This document shows, one piece after another, positions 33,793 to 43,547 of a stretch of DNA of 64,000 bases (position 1 is the first letter of the stretch; the number at the start of each line of letters is the position of its first letter). The stretch is taken from positions 3,782,001 to 3,846,000 of the forward strand of contig CM047805.1 of the NCBI GenBank assembly GCA_026214975.1, given 5' to 3'. Origin of the DNA: Gentiana macrophylla. Lineage: Eukaryota; Streptophyta; Magnoliopsida; Gentianales; Gentianaceae. Under the pieces are notes generated by a model. It was given only the letters and a program-made list of their open reading frames with translations. It was not told the origin of the DNA and searched no databases. Made by a program: the position numbers and the translations under genes.

Positions 33793-35010
33793 CGAAAACC
33801 GACAGTGACCACACTTAAGAAAAATAAAAGGAAAAATAGAAAAACAATGCAACTATATGAAATGCAACTAAATGAAATGCATTTAAATGATATGCAAAAA
33901 GAAAATAAAATAAAAGAAAGAAAACTAGCCCACTATATGCAACACGACATATATATAAACGCTCACCACATAATGACAAAGTTACGATAAACGCATTGTG
34001 TCGCTACTAGTGCCGACGCGCCTTAAGACTTATCGAAAGTGATAGACTTATGGAAACCAACGATCATCTATCTAAGCAGTATAACTCATATGGAGAAAGG
34101 GCGTAGCATACGGAAAACCGGCAAAGTAGCTACCCATATTAACTATAAAAACAAAGGAAGCACGTAAGTCTTAAAAGCTTAAAAGATTCATCGGAGCGGT
34201 ATGTAGCATACGGAACCGACATTAGCTACTAATTAACCATAAGAAACGATTATAGCTTACGAGAACCGATAATACTATAACATGCCTAGATGAATCATAT
34301 ATAAGGAATTGATCATTTATCTAACATGGATTCATAGATGGAAAACGTAAAAACATATAAGTTCGGGCATCTATGTAAAAATCAATTAGCCACGTAAGCT
34401 CGTATGAAAAATCCACATCAAATAAAAGCATTGAAAATAAAATCAAGAAATTTAGAACCTGGATGAACCGGATTAACGCTCATTTAGCGTTGAATCGACG
34501 GGCGTTCCACCTGCAGGACGCCGCCTCGCTTTGAAAACCGACCGGACGGGCGTCGAGAAAGTATAGACGCCGCCTGGTCCTCTAAATCGTAAGCAGATTG
34601 AAAATATTTGAAAGCATTTAGCGCCCAATACTTCCTAACGCTCGTTCACTGCAGATGAAGAATCGGACGGGCGCCCAATGTAATGCACGCCGCCCATACA
34701 ACAAGAATGCACAGACAAAGCAGAAAAAAACACAAAGAAACCCTAAATACTTATGAACACAACACAAAGAATACGTATCACAAAGACATCACTTTATCAA
34801 ATTAAGCACGTGGGTTAGACTAGGTAACACATAAACATATAAACTTCACGTAAAACAAGTTGAGTAAAAACTTTTGCACATTCTTAACCTAACGGTCATC
34901 GAAACACGGCAAAATAAAAACTCTCAATCTATTCGACGCTACTTTTATTGAAAACGAAAAATAAAACGTAACAAAATCAAAGAACTAACTCAACTAGATT
35001 CAACATGACA
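33793..35010 (-). other. Element C 5' internal/leader region
   Basis: No reading frame. ACGGAACCGACA-type words recur (33790-33806, 34110-34120, 34207-34222, 34260-34270). ACGGGCGTC motifs cluster at 34485-34700, mirroring the leader of element B. Confidence 0.7.
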
Positions 35011-35016
35011 CCTATT

Positions 35017-35033
35017 CCCCGGCAACGGCGCCA
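35017..35033 (-). other. Element C primer-binding site (tRNA-Asp type)
   Basis: Minus strand reads TGGCGCCGTTGCCGGGG, complementary to the tRNA-Asp 3' end, 4 bp inside the 5' LTR. Confidence 0.9.
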
Positions 35034-35037
35034 CTTT

Positions 35038-36550
35038 TGTTGGGAGGATTTTGCATCATAAAAACAAAAGAAAATTTATAAACCTATACTTAACATGCAA
35101 ACTAACTCCTAACCGACCAAATATCGGGTAGTTGATAGCATAGTAGGGTAAGTACAGGGTCGGATCCACAGGAAAAGGGATGAAGGATCTAATCTCACTA
35201 ATTCTCTCAATTGCTACTCAAGAAACGGAAGACAAAACGTAAAAACAGAAAATAATTCAATTAATCTAACCTAAAGAATAAAATAAACAATCTAATCTAA
35301 AGACATGGGATCAAATAATGTACAAACCTATGTGATCTCAATCCTAGTTCAATTCATGATTTTAATTCAAGTTGTGGTTTCACCTTTTCACGAGACATAA
35401 ACCCCTAATTCCTTAGTGAATTTATTTCTCAAGCTACGGATTCCTAATTCCTTAGTAAATCCAATTTATCAATCTCTCATCTTCCGAATGTTGAGACTCG
35501 ATTTTCAATACAAAACTTGGTGTAGATTCAGTGTTACTCTCGTATTTTAGAATCTAACAACCTAGGAATCTAACCAATTAATTTGTCACATAATAAACGG
35601 CTAAAAACCCTATCTTTCTATGGTGATCTAAGGTTTATGCAACTTCCGTATTATAAACATCAATAGAAAACAAATCTTTCAATCTATTCTCATGGCATCA
35701 TAAACACATAGAAAAGATACAAAACGAAATCAAATCATGAAGAGAAACTGGAATTGAATTAATCGAAGAGAACTCACATAGTTTCATACAAGGATTGATC
35801 CAAGAACGGAAAAGAAAAGCATCTAAACTACTCCTAATCTAACCTCGGTTCACCCGAACACAAGGCTCGGGTGACCGGCCTTCAAATCTCCAAGGTGCGG
35901 CTGCTCTCTTGTGTTTGATGTGAAGAAATTTCTGAATGAATTAGGGTTTGGGGCTGCTGTGCTTTAAATAGAAAATCGAGGCGGTTGCTACAAGAATCTA
36001 AGTCGGTTTCAAAGAAAACGGCGGCGCGACGCCGCCCTCAATATGTGGACGCCCGCCCACTTTCTCGAACGGGGGTTGGGCCGCTCGACAAATGGCCAGC
36101 GTCTGAACTCTCAGTATGTGAATTACGATTCGGACGACGCTCAAATGACCAGGCACGCCCGTCCATAGTGGACGCAGATGGACGCCGTCGCATTTCATCG
36201 ACTTCGATTTCTTGATCATTATCCTTTCTTTCCTCCATCTTTATCCTCTTGTATCATCTCTATCTCTTATCAACACTTCAAATTCGACTTTAGCCTCTTC
36301 CAAATCTCTTCCAAAGTTAAAGATATGTATCTACACACATCGAAAAACATACCAAAACGTAACACAATTCCAAAACAACATAAAATCACCAAATAAGCAT
36401 ATAAATCGATACGTTTTCATATTTAACTATTAAAAACCTCATTTACTCAATATTTACATATATAGCTCAAAATCTATGAAAATCATACGAATGTAGGGAA
36501 AATTGATATAGAAAATATATGTAAAAATCACTATAAATTAGCCCTTAACA
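35038..36550 (-). repeat. Element C 5' LTR
   Basis: 1513 bp. Nearly identical to 19230-20745 outside the CG-rich cluster at about 36015-36195. Confidence 0.93.
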
Positions 36551-36641
36551 ATATGTCTGTTAGATATGCTGTGTATATACACAGCACACTATCTGTAATC
36601 AAAGAATAAGCAAGAAATCTATTGAGTATATTTTTCTATCT
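36551..36641 (+). repeat. Element D 5' LTR, second part
   Basis: Continues the copia LTR after element C, beginning with the duplicated ATATG and ending TTCTATCT. Confidence 0.9.
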
Positions 36642-36654
36642 TGGTATCAGAGCC
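36642..36654 (+). other. Element D primer-binding site (tRNA-Met)
   Basis: TGGTATCAGAGCC directly abuts the LTR, the canonical copia primer site. The gag ATG follows immediately. Confidence 0.93.
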
Positions 36655-37635
36655 ATGGCGGCCATGGCTACCTCCGGCCAGCCATCATCCGGCGAAGCAT
36701 TTCCTTCATTATCCACCATTTCCAGCTCAACTTCACAAACTATCACAAGTTCTGTTTCTGGGTTGAGCTCAACACCCATTTCTACACCGATCCGGCCACA
36801 GCCCACCACCACTGTGCTTTTTCCGACCACCGGAGTTAGCTTCTCACTACTCCATGTTACTCCACCACTATTCTACTCTACAGCTACAACCACGCAACAC
36901 AGTTTATCACCCCCAAGCTTTCTTCTCTCTCCCAAACCTCAGTTTGGCACCAGTCTTTCTCAAAACATCACCGTCAAATTAGATCGGAATAACTATTTGC
37001 TGTGGCGGTACACTGTTCTCCCTGTTATCCGAGGACACAAACTTGAAGATCATCTTTATGGCACCAACACTCCACCTGTTTATCTGAACTCTAGCTTAGG
37101 AACATCTTATCTACAACCCGGGCCTCGAAATCCTGCATATGATGAATGGATTGCTGAAGATCAACTTTTACTTGGATGGCTATGTGGATCCATGAAAGAA
37201 CAAGCATTACAAGAAATTGTTGGATGCAACACACCACATAAGGTATGAATCACACTTGAGACCCTGTTCAATAGTCAATCTCAGTCTAAGATTCTTGAAT
37301 ACAAATATGCTCTTACCAAGACCACTAAGGGGGGAAGATCAATGCCAGATTATCTTGCACAGATGAAGAGTTTTTCTGATGGCCTAGCTGCAGCTGGTTA
37401 TCCCATATCTAGCTCTGAACTCATCCTGGCTACACTAGGAGGATTATCCAAAGATTATGAGTCTGCAATTGTCAACATTACCTCCAGAGTTCAATCCATG
37501 AGCTGGGCTGAGGTTCAGGCTCAGCTAATCACTCATGAACGTCTTATTGCCCGGTTTAATCCTCCGGGATCCCTTGATTTTGAATCACCCTACTGCTCTG
37601 ATGGCACAAGGCAGAGGCAGGGGCTCCTACAATAA
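36655..37635 (+). pseudogene. Element D gag
   Basis: Capsid protein. The ATG at 36655 gives MAAMATSGQPSSGEAF, a Ser/Thr-rich head, then the copia gag core: SLSQNITVKLDRNNYLLWRYTVLPVIRGH and DEWIAEDQLLLGWLCGSM. A TGA at 37246-37248 interrupts the frame. The same protein resumes as TLETLFNSQS, MPDYLAQMKSFSDGLAAAGYPISSSELILATLGGLSKDYE and WAEVQAQLITHE to about 37560. There the frame shifts into the zinc-knuckle segment. Non-functional because of the nonsense codon and frameshift. Confidence 0.9.
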
Positions 37636-38194
37636 GTCTAATCCTTCAAGGGGAAGAGGGTCTGGTGGTGGTGGAAGAGGTAGATCAAGGGGCATAGGTG
37701 GAGGAAGAAACAACAGCACTTCTGCAAATACAAATGCCAACACCAGGCCAACATGTCAAAGTGGCAAGTCTGGACATATTGCTATAGATTGCTGGCTTAG
37801 GTTTGAGGAAAACTATGTGCAACCCTCTGCAAATCAACAAAATTCAAGACAAATGGCTGCTTATCTTGCTGCCCCTAAGATGTCTACAGACTCTGGATGG
37901 TATGCATACAATGGGGCTTCAAACCATTTCACATCTGATCTTGGTAATCTTTCTTTAAGGTCTGAGTATGAAGGTAATGATACACTGATAGTAGGGAATG
38001 GTAATCATATGCACATTGCTCATACTTGCCACACTACACTTTATCCTAATCCGCACTTGTCAAATATTTTACATGTTCCTAAAATCCAGAAAAGCCTGCT
38101 TAGTGTTTCTAGATTAACTGTTGACAACCCTGTGCTCATTGAATTTTCTGCTTCTAAATGTTTTGTTAAGGATCAAGCATCAAAGAAGTTGTAA
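37561..38194 (+). pseudogene. Element D zinc knuckle and protease
   Basis: A Gly/Arg/Ser-rich linker leads to a CCHC-type knuckle reading CQSGKSGHIAIDC. The second Cys is Ser (codon AGT at 37760-37762). The protease active-site loop reads YNGASNH. The catalytic Asp expected at 37907-37909 is encoded as TAC (Tyr), so the enzyme would be dead even in frame. HVPKIQKSLLSVSRLTVDN, the conserved stretch after the protease, ends the frame. Confidence 0.87.
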
Positions 38195-38206
38195 CTGGAA
38201 GGAACC

Positions 38207-39283
38207 TTGGAAAATGGCCTCTACATGATGCAGCCAGTCAAAGCCATTAAGTATGGTCACTCTAGCTATCATTCTCCTCAGAGCTCCCATCATTCTAAAA
38301 GACTGTCAGCTTGTATGGTCACTTCTAGCAATCAAAATAATCAAGCCCTTGTTTGGCATAGGAGGCTAGGACACCCTTCTCTTAGAGTTCTAAATCAAGC
38401 TTTAAAAGATTGTAATGTGTCTGTGAATGAACAAATGCCATTTTTGTGATGAATGCCAATATGGTAAATTGCATGCTACTCCCTTTCCTATGTCCCAAAG
38501 TAGAGCCTCACATGCTCTTGAATTGATTCATACTGATCTTTGAGGACCCTCTCCAATCAGATCTACTTCGGGTTATTTGTACTATATACACTTTATTGAT
38601 GATTACAGCAGGTTCACTTGGATATGTCCTCTAAATCTGAAATCAGAAGCCTATAATGTGTTCATATTGTTTAAACAACTGGTAGAAACTCAATTTAATA
38701 CCAAAATTAAAACTTTTCAATCTGATTGGGGAGGGAAATACAGAACCTTAGAACCTTTCCTTGCCAAATGTGGCATCCAATTCATACATCCTTGTCCTCA
38801 CATTCATCCCTAAAATTGTAGGTCAGAAAGGAAACATAACACATAGTAGAAACAGGTCTCACCCTCCTAGCACAAGCATCTTTACCCCAAAAGTACTAGT
38901 AGGACAACTTTCTTCATGCCGTCACTCTCATCAACATCCTCCCAACCCCTGTCTTGGACAATCTCACACCCTATCAAGTTCTCCATCACAAAAAACCTAG
39001 TTACAATCTCATCAAAACCTTTGGCTGTTCTTGTTTTCCCTATCTTAGGCCCTATCATAATCACAAGGTCCAGTATCACACACAAAAATGTGTCTACGTT
39101 GGTCTTAGTCATGCTCACAAAGGTCATAAATGCATGGATAACACAGGTAGGATCTATATCTGTAGAGATTTTTCCTTAAATGAACAAGAGTTCCCTTATC
39201 AGTCTATGCATCCCACAACTAAACACACACACAATCATGTGTCCATTTCCAGTAACCTGCCATATATCTCACACTTTAATTGA
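38207..39283 (+). pseudogene. Element D integrase
   Basis: The GAG-pre-integrase zinc part reads LVWHRRLGHPSLRVLNQALKD. After a frame change comes CDECQYGKLHATPFP. An in-frame TGA at 38541-38543 replaces a conserved residue before GPSPIRSTSGYLYY. The core shows FIDDYSRFTWICPL and FQSDWGGKY (second Asp). The catalytic Glu region is rearranged. Copia markers HHKKPSYNLIKTFGCSCFPYLRPYH and CVYVGLSHAHKGHKCMD are readable at 38960-39150. Multiple frame breaks. Confidence 0.88.
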
Positions 39284-39420
39284 TTCAAATGCTCCAGATG
39301 ACACCCTGCTGATCCAGTAACACCTGCTGCTGATGCCATTGATTTGTCTCCCACAGGTACATCTCTTCCCTCTCATACTACTTCTCCTTTTACTAATCCT
39401 GATTATTCACATGTGCTGTT

Positions 39421-40260
39421 GTGCATTCTCCACATCATGACGCTGATCTCTCACCTCATTTCAGTGACACATCCACCTCTTCATCCATTCCTCCTTCACC
39501 CTCCCCCACACTTGATCCTCTTGCACATAATATACCTATTACCACTAGCCACACTATGCAAACAAGGTCCAAGAGCGGCATTTTCAAGCCCAAGCCTATT
39601 TTCACACTTGTGTCTGAGCATTGTGCAGTTGACTACAATTCTGAACCATCATCTTTGTCAGAAGCTTTGTCTCAACCTCATTGGAAAAAATCCATGGAGG
39701 AAGAATATGCTGCACTTCAGCAAAACAAAACCTGGGACCTGGTGCCTCCCTCATCCACTCATCACCTAGTTGACAATAAGTGGATCTGTAAAGTTAAACA
39801 CAACCCGTATGGCTCTGTCTTAAAATACAAGGCCATACTTGTGGCAAAGGGGTATTCACAGCAAGATGGGGTGGATTATTCAGAAACATTCAGTCCAGTT
39901 GCAAAAGCTGGCACCATCAGAGTGTTTCTTGCTGTTGCTGTTCATAATGGCCAATTAAACAAGTTGATATTAACAATGCCTTCCTCAATGGATGACTCCA
40001 AGAGTGTGTCTATATGCCTCAACCAACATGCTTTGTGAATACAAGTAAACCAGACTATGTGTGCAAAGTAAACAAAGCATTGTATGGTCTAAAACAGGCA
40101 CCAAGGGCCTGGTTCGATGAATTGAGAGCACAATTGCTAACATAGGGCTTCAAACAAGCAGTTTCGGATACCTCCTTATTTATCTTGAAAGAGGGCCATG
40201 TCATTCTTTATATCCTAGTGTATGTTGATGACTTTCTTATTACAGGTAATTCAGGGCAGT
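39421..40260 (+). pseudogene. Element D reverse transcriptase
   Basis: HTMQTRSKSGIFKPKP and SEALSQPHWKKSMEEEYAALQQNKTWDLVP start the domain. KWICKVKHNPYGSVLKYKAILVAKGYSQQDGVDYSETFSPVAK and IRVFLAVAV follow. A frame change occurs near 39960. KALYGLKQAPRAWFDEL is readable at about 40075-40125, and the catalytic box YVDD at 40221-40232 is intact in LVYVDDFLITG. A TAG at 40144-40146 interrupts this frame. Confidence 0.92.
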
Positions 40261-40369
40261 ACATTTAGAAGTTCATTACACTCCTACACACTAGGTTTCC
40301 TCTAAAAGAATTGGGGGAGGTGAGTCAGTTTTTGGGCATGCAAGCAACAGGGATTCAAATGGCCTATTT

Positions 40370-41130
40370 TTGAGTCAGAAAGTGTATGGACAACAGCTAT
40401 TGAACAAATTGGGTATGAACAACCTGAAGCCATGCCTGACACCAATGGTGACTAGAAAGACATTTGAACCAGATCAAGGCACTCCTATGTCAAATCCTAC
40501 TCTATACAGGAGTGTGATTGGAGCATTACAATACAGACATTTACTAGACCATACATTGCATATATGGTCAATTCCCTTAGCCCGTTCATGCATGATCCCA
40601 GAGATGTTCACTGGCAAGCTCTTAAAAGACTGCTAAGATATATCAAAGGCACTCTGAGTTACAGTCTACACTTCAAATCTGGTGGAAGCATGGATATTAT
40701 AGGGTACTCAGATGCAGGTTGGGGGTGTTGTCCACATGATAGGAAATCAGTAGCAGGTCACTGTATTTATCTAGGATCATCCTTGGTCTTTTGGCATTCT
40801 AAGAAACAACAAGTTGTGTCAAGATCCAGCACTGAGTTTGAATGCAAAAGTCTAGCACATGCTGCTGCAGATATCACTTGGTTGAAGTCCTTGCTATCTG
40901 AACTTGGAAACAAAGTCAACAGGAAACCAGTTATCTATTGTGATACACATGAGCATAATCTCTAGCACAGAATCCAGTACAACACTCAAAGACCAAACAC
41001 ATAGAGATAGATGTACACTATGTCAGGAATCAAGTTCTTGAAGGAAAGCTAGATGTCAAACATATCTCCACATGTGACCAGGCAGCTGATATTTTTACCA
41101 AAGAACTGTCAGGAGTTAAAATCCTACCAT
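40370..41130 (+). pseudogene. Element D RNase H and 3' end of pol
   Basis: The linker SQKVYGQQLLNKLGMNNLKPCLTPM leads to RNase H: HWQALKRLLRYIKGTLSYSLHF, YSDAGWGCCPHDRKSVAGHCIYLGSSLVFWHSKKQQVVSRSSTEFECKSLAHAAADITWLK. The D, E and D positions typical of copia RNase H are visible and this stretch is uninterrupted for 133 codons. After a stop at 40963-40965 the last segment (TKHIEIDVHYVRNQVLEGKL, about 41000-41050) continues in another frame. Confidence 0.92.
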
Positions 41131-41170
41131 TGAGAGACAAACTGAATGTTCAAACTTTACCACATTCAGT

Positions 41171-41181
41171 TTGAGAGGGGG
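41171..41181 (+). other. Element D polypurine tract
   Basis: TTGAGAGGGGG immediately before the 3' LTR. Confidence 0.88.
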
Positions 41182-41375
41182 TGTTAAGATAATACTAGTT
41201 ATGTGTAGTTCTATGATTGGTCCATGTGTATGCTTAGGTGTAACACTAGTATTGGTACACCTAAGAGTTTGTTAGTCTTGGAATATGTGGCTGCTAGATA
41301 TGTTGTGTATATACACAGCACACTATTTGTAATCAAAGTATAAGCAAGAAATCTATTGAGTATCTATTTCTATCT
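41182..41375 (+). repeat. Element D 3' LTR
   Basis: 194 bp, complete, starts TGTTAAGATAATACTAG and is followed by the target duplicate AACTC. Confidence 0.93.
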
Positions 41376-41623
41376 AACTCGAAATGATTGATCAGACTAT
41401 TGAGATATATATGGATTAGTGTTGCTAGTTAGCATAACGGAATATTTAAAGATACATCTCTTCTATCAGTAACAGTTGATTATTATAACTTTTACACTTT
41501 CGTTTCTATTGGTTTCCGAATTAATTTAAAGTTTTCCGTACTCTAATGCATAGTTGCTTTCCTATAAATTGAGGGGGAGTATTCCCACATTCCTACTCAT
41601 TATCACACAAATATATATATATA

Positions 41624-41651
41624 CTAGTGGCGGCAACGTGCTCTGCACGTT
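41624..41651 (-). mobile_element. Helitron-like 3' terminus
   Basis: Read on the minus strand: a 7-bp stem hairpin (AACGTGC, loop AGA, GCACGTT), then TGCCGCCA and CTAG, followed by T. A GC-rich hairpin about 8-12 nt before CTRR, inserted before a T, is the Helitron 3' end. The body would extend to the right. No 5' TC end was located, so the element's length is unknown. Confidence 0.55.
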
Positions 41652-42101
41652 TTTGCCCTCGCTTTTGAGGAAGCTACGTATACATACATTCGATTCGATT
41701 GATAGACCTGGTCTGTAAAAATATGATTTATACATAGATAGCCGTAACTACGTACACAACTCTAGACATAGCTGTACCTGCACAAATCAAAATGATTTTC
41801 ATTTTATAAAGGATATATGCTTTTTTGCTGCTACCAACGGAATGCAACCGAAGAATTAAATTGAACTGACTACGAATTAAACCATCGTATTGACAATTTT
41901 CCAGACCTACAGCAAAACATATGTTTTGTTGTTTACCTAGCAAAACATATGGCATACCTGAACTTAAACCAGATAGACAAGCAAACCCCAAAACTGAAAC
42001 GCAAACCAGAAATTCTACAAAGCAGCCTTAACTTGTCAAAATGGAGTATAAGACAAGATGCAAGACACCAGCAAAGCAGATTCTAAAACTAATGCTTACT
42101 G

Positions 42102-42338
42102 CTAATGCTCATACACAATTACACGCTTTGCTCCATCCAGGTTGTTCTTCAGTAGCACTGCAACGGTAATCGGTCCAACAAATCTGGGAACCGGAGTGAT
42201 CCATCCGGCAACTTTACATGTTTCTTGAAAATCGACATCTCCAACCAATCTGTAGCCTGCTTTCTTTGTTGGATCATATATGGAATTTGTACCCACATCA
42301 ATGACTGCTGCAACAGGTTTGATCCAGCTGCCTTTTAT
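42102..42338 (-). pseudogene. FolD (methylenetetrahydrofolate dehydrogenase/cyclohydrolase) last exon fragment
   Basis: Minus-strand exon with a plausible acceptor (TTTTGCTTTTAG ending 42339) and a stop at 42102-42104. It encodes [16 protein letters not shown], then [16 protein letters not shown] and [30 protein letters not shown]. This is the C-terminal NADP-binding region of plant FolD, which interconverts one-carbon folates. The family signature PGGVGPMT has become PRFVGPIT, losing both conserved glycines. No upstream FolD exons are visible in the next 1.5 kb. Instead a Rab-type gene follows on the same strand. Best read as a captured or duplicated fragment, not a working gene. Confidence 0.82.
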
Positions 42339-42435
42339 CTAAAAGCAAAAGAGAACAGATTGAGAAACTACCAATAACAAATGGCTTAACAACATTAGTC
42401 TTACACAATAGGTTAAGCAGCACCCACAATCTACA

Positions 42436-43540
42436 TCAACAATTCTCTGCCATGAAACAGCACCCAGATCTCTGGTTCACGGGTTGTCCACGGATCTATA
42501 CTGTTGGTGGTCTAGCATTGTTCATAGCTGGTTGGCTAGCCATCCTACAATCCATTCGAAAACATTATGAAGAATCAAAGACGATTTTCTTTTTTTTCTT
42601 TTTCAGGTACTGCGTAAAGTTTTAATTACAAACTAACTGATTTTTTTACCTGTTCTTGATTTCAGCAGCCATAGCCATAAAAGCTTGTTCGACATTTGTG
42701 GAATTCTTTGCACCTGCTTCCATGAAAGGAATCCCGATTTCATCTGCAAATGCCTGAGAACGAAAACAAAACATGGGTATGGAGGAAGTACACATAAATA
42801 TAAAAAATACAGGGAGTAAATTGTACACATTAAAACTACAAGGACCAAACTGGAATAGGAACTACCTTTGCGGTGTCGTAGGAAACGACTCTTTGGGATT
42901 CAAGATCACTTTTGTTGCCAACAAGAAGCTTGTTTACATTATCACTTGCATATCTATCAATTTCATTTTGCCATAACGTTATTGAAACTCTCTTGATCAG
43001 TGATATCATACACCACTTGTAAATACATGAAATGCTCAACAGATCAGTATATAAAACACACACAATTACAAAGCTCATTAGATAACATTTCCCACACATA
43101 TGAGAAAAAGGCGATACTAACAATAATGCCATGAGCACCACGATAGTAGTTGCTAGTAATAGTCTTAAAACGCTCTTGTCCAGCAGTGTCCCATGTTCGA
43201 AAAATGAGGCACGTTAAAGAAAAGAACAAAGTACTCACAAAGTCCACGCCAATGGTGCTTATGTAGCTCTCTAGATATGAGTCATCCTAAACACATTATA
43301 AAGCTTGGTAAGGACGTAAAAAAGAAAACGTGCCCAAAAATGTAAAGGAAACTACAAAATGTATATCTTTTGCTTCTTATAATGATATAATCATAGAATC
43401 TGAGATGAGACGATTTCATAACAAGGAAGTGACCACCCAGATTGAATAATGAGTATGGAGAACTTATAGCAAATCTCAAAAGAAGTCAAGATTTGCCAAC
43501 ACCGGAGTCCCCAATCAGCAAAAGCTTAAAAAGGTAATCA
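42436..43540 (-). pseudogene. RabD/Rab1-like small GTPase pseudogene (introns retained)
   Basis: Minus-strand exon pieces: 43540-43468 (DYLFKLLLIGDSGVGKS, P-loop), 43286-43239 ([16 protein letters not shown]), 43194-43122 ([24 protein letters not shown]), 43016-42866 (the NKSDLE nucleotide motif within [15 protein letters not shown]), 42753-42650 ([24 protein letters not shown]) and 42544-42436 (MASQPAMNNARPP, ending near SGCC). Lesions: TGA at 43488-43486 right after the P-loop, the first donor changed to AT, the segment between GVDF and WDTAG missing, a frameshift before EIDRYA, and TAG in the tail. Rab1/RabD proteins direct ER-Golgi traffic, but this copy cannot. Retained introns exclude a processed copy. 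Confidence 0.9.
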
Positions 43541-43547
43541 CTGTAAA

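Larger units (their letters stand above)
19230..36550 (-). mobile_element. Retrotransposon C: non-autonomous gypsy-type LTR element, hosting B
   Basis: LTRs at 19230-20745 and 35038-36550 are near-identical, start TGTTGGGAGG and end CCCTTAACA on the plus strand. The exact 5-bp duplication ATATG lies at 19225-19229 and 36551-36555. Read on the minus strand, a tRNA-Asp-type primer site lies inside the right LTR and a polypurine tract inside the left LTR. Without B, the internal region is only about 2.8 kb (20746-22312 plus 33793-35037). It has no gag or pol frame, so it must borrow proteins. Its 3' internal region is homologous to element B's, which suggests an Athila-type partner. Confidence 0.92.
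19122..41375 (+). mobile_element. Retrotransposon D: Ty1/copia, hosting nested elements C and B
   Basis: 194-bp LTRs begin TGTTAAGATAATACTAG and end TTCTATCT. The 5' LTR (19122-19229 plus 36556-36641) is split by element C. Removing C and one TSD copy restores a 194-bp repeat, exactly the length of the 3' LTR 41182-41375. The 5-bp duplication AACTC flanks D at 19117-19121 and 41376-41380. A TGGTATCAGAGCC primer site, gag, protease, integrase, RT, RNase H and a polypurine tract follow in copia order. By eye the two LTRs differ at about 11 of 194 positions, so D is the oldest layer. Short LTRs and the gag type suggest an Ale-like lineage, an inference. Confidence 0.94.
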
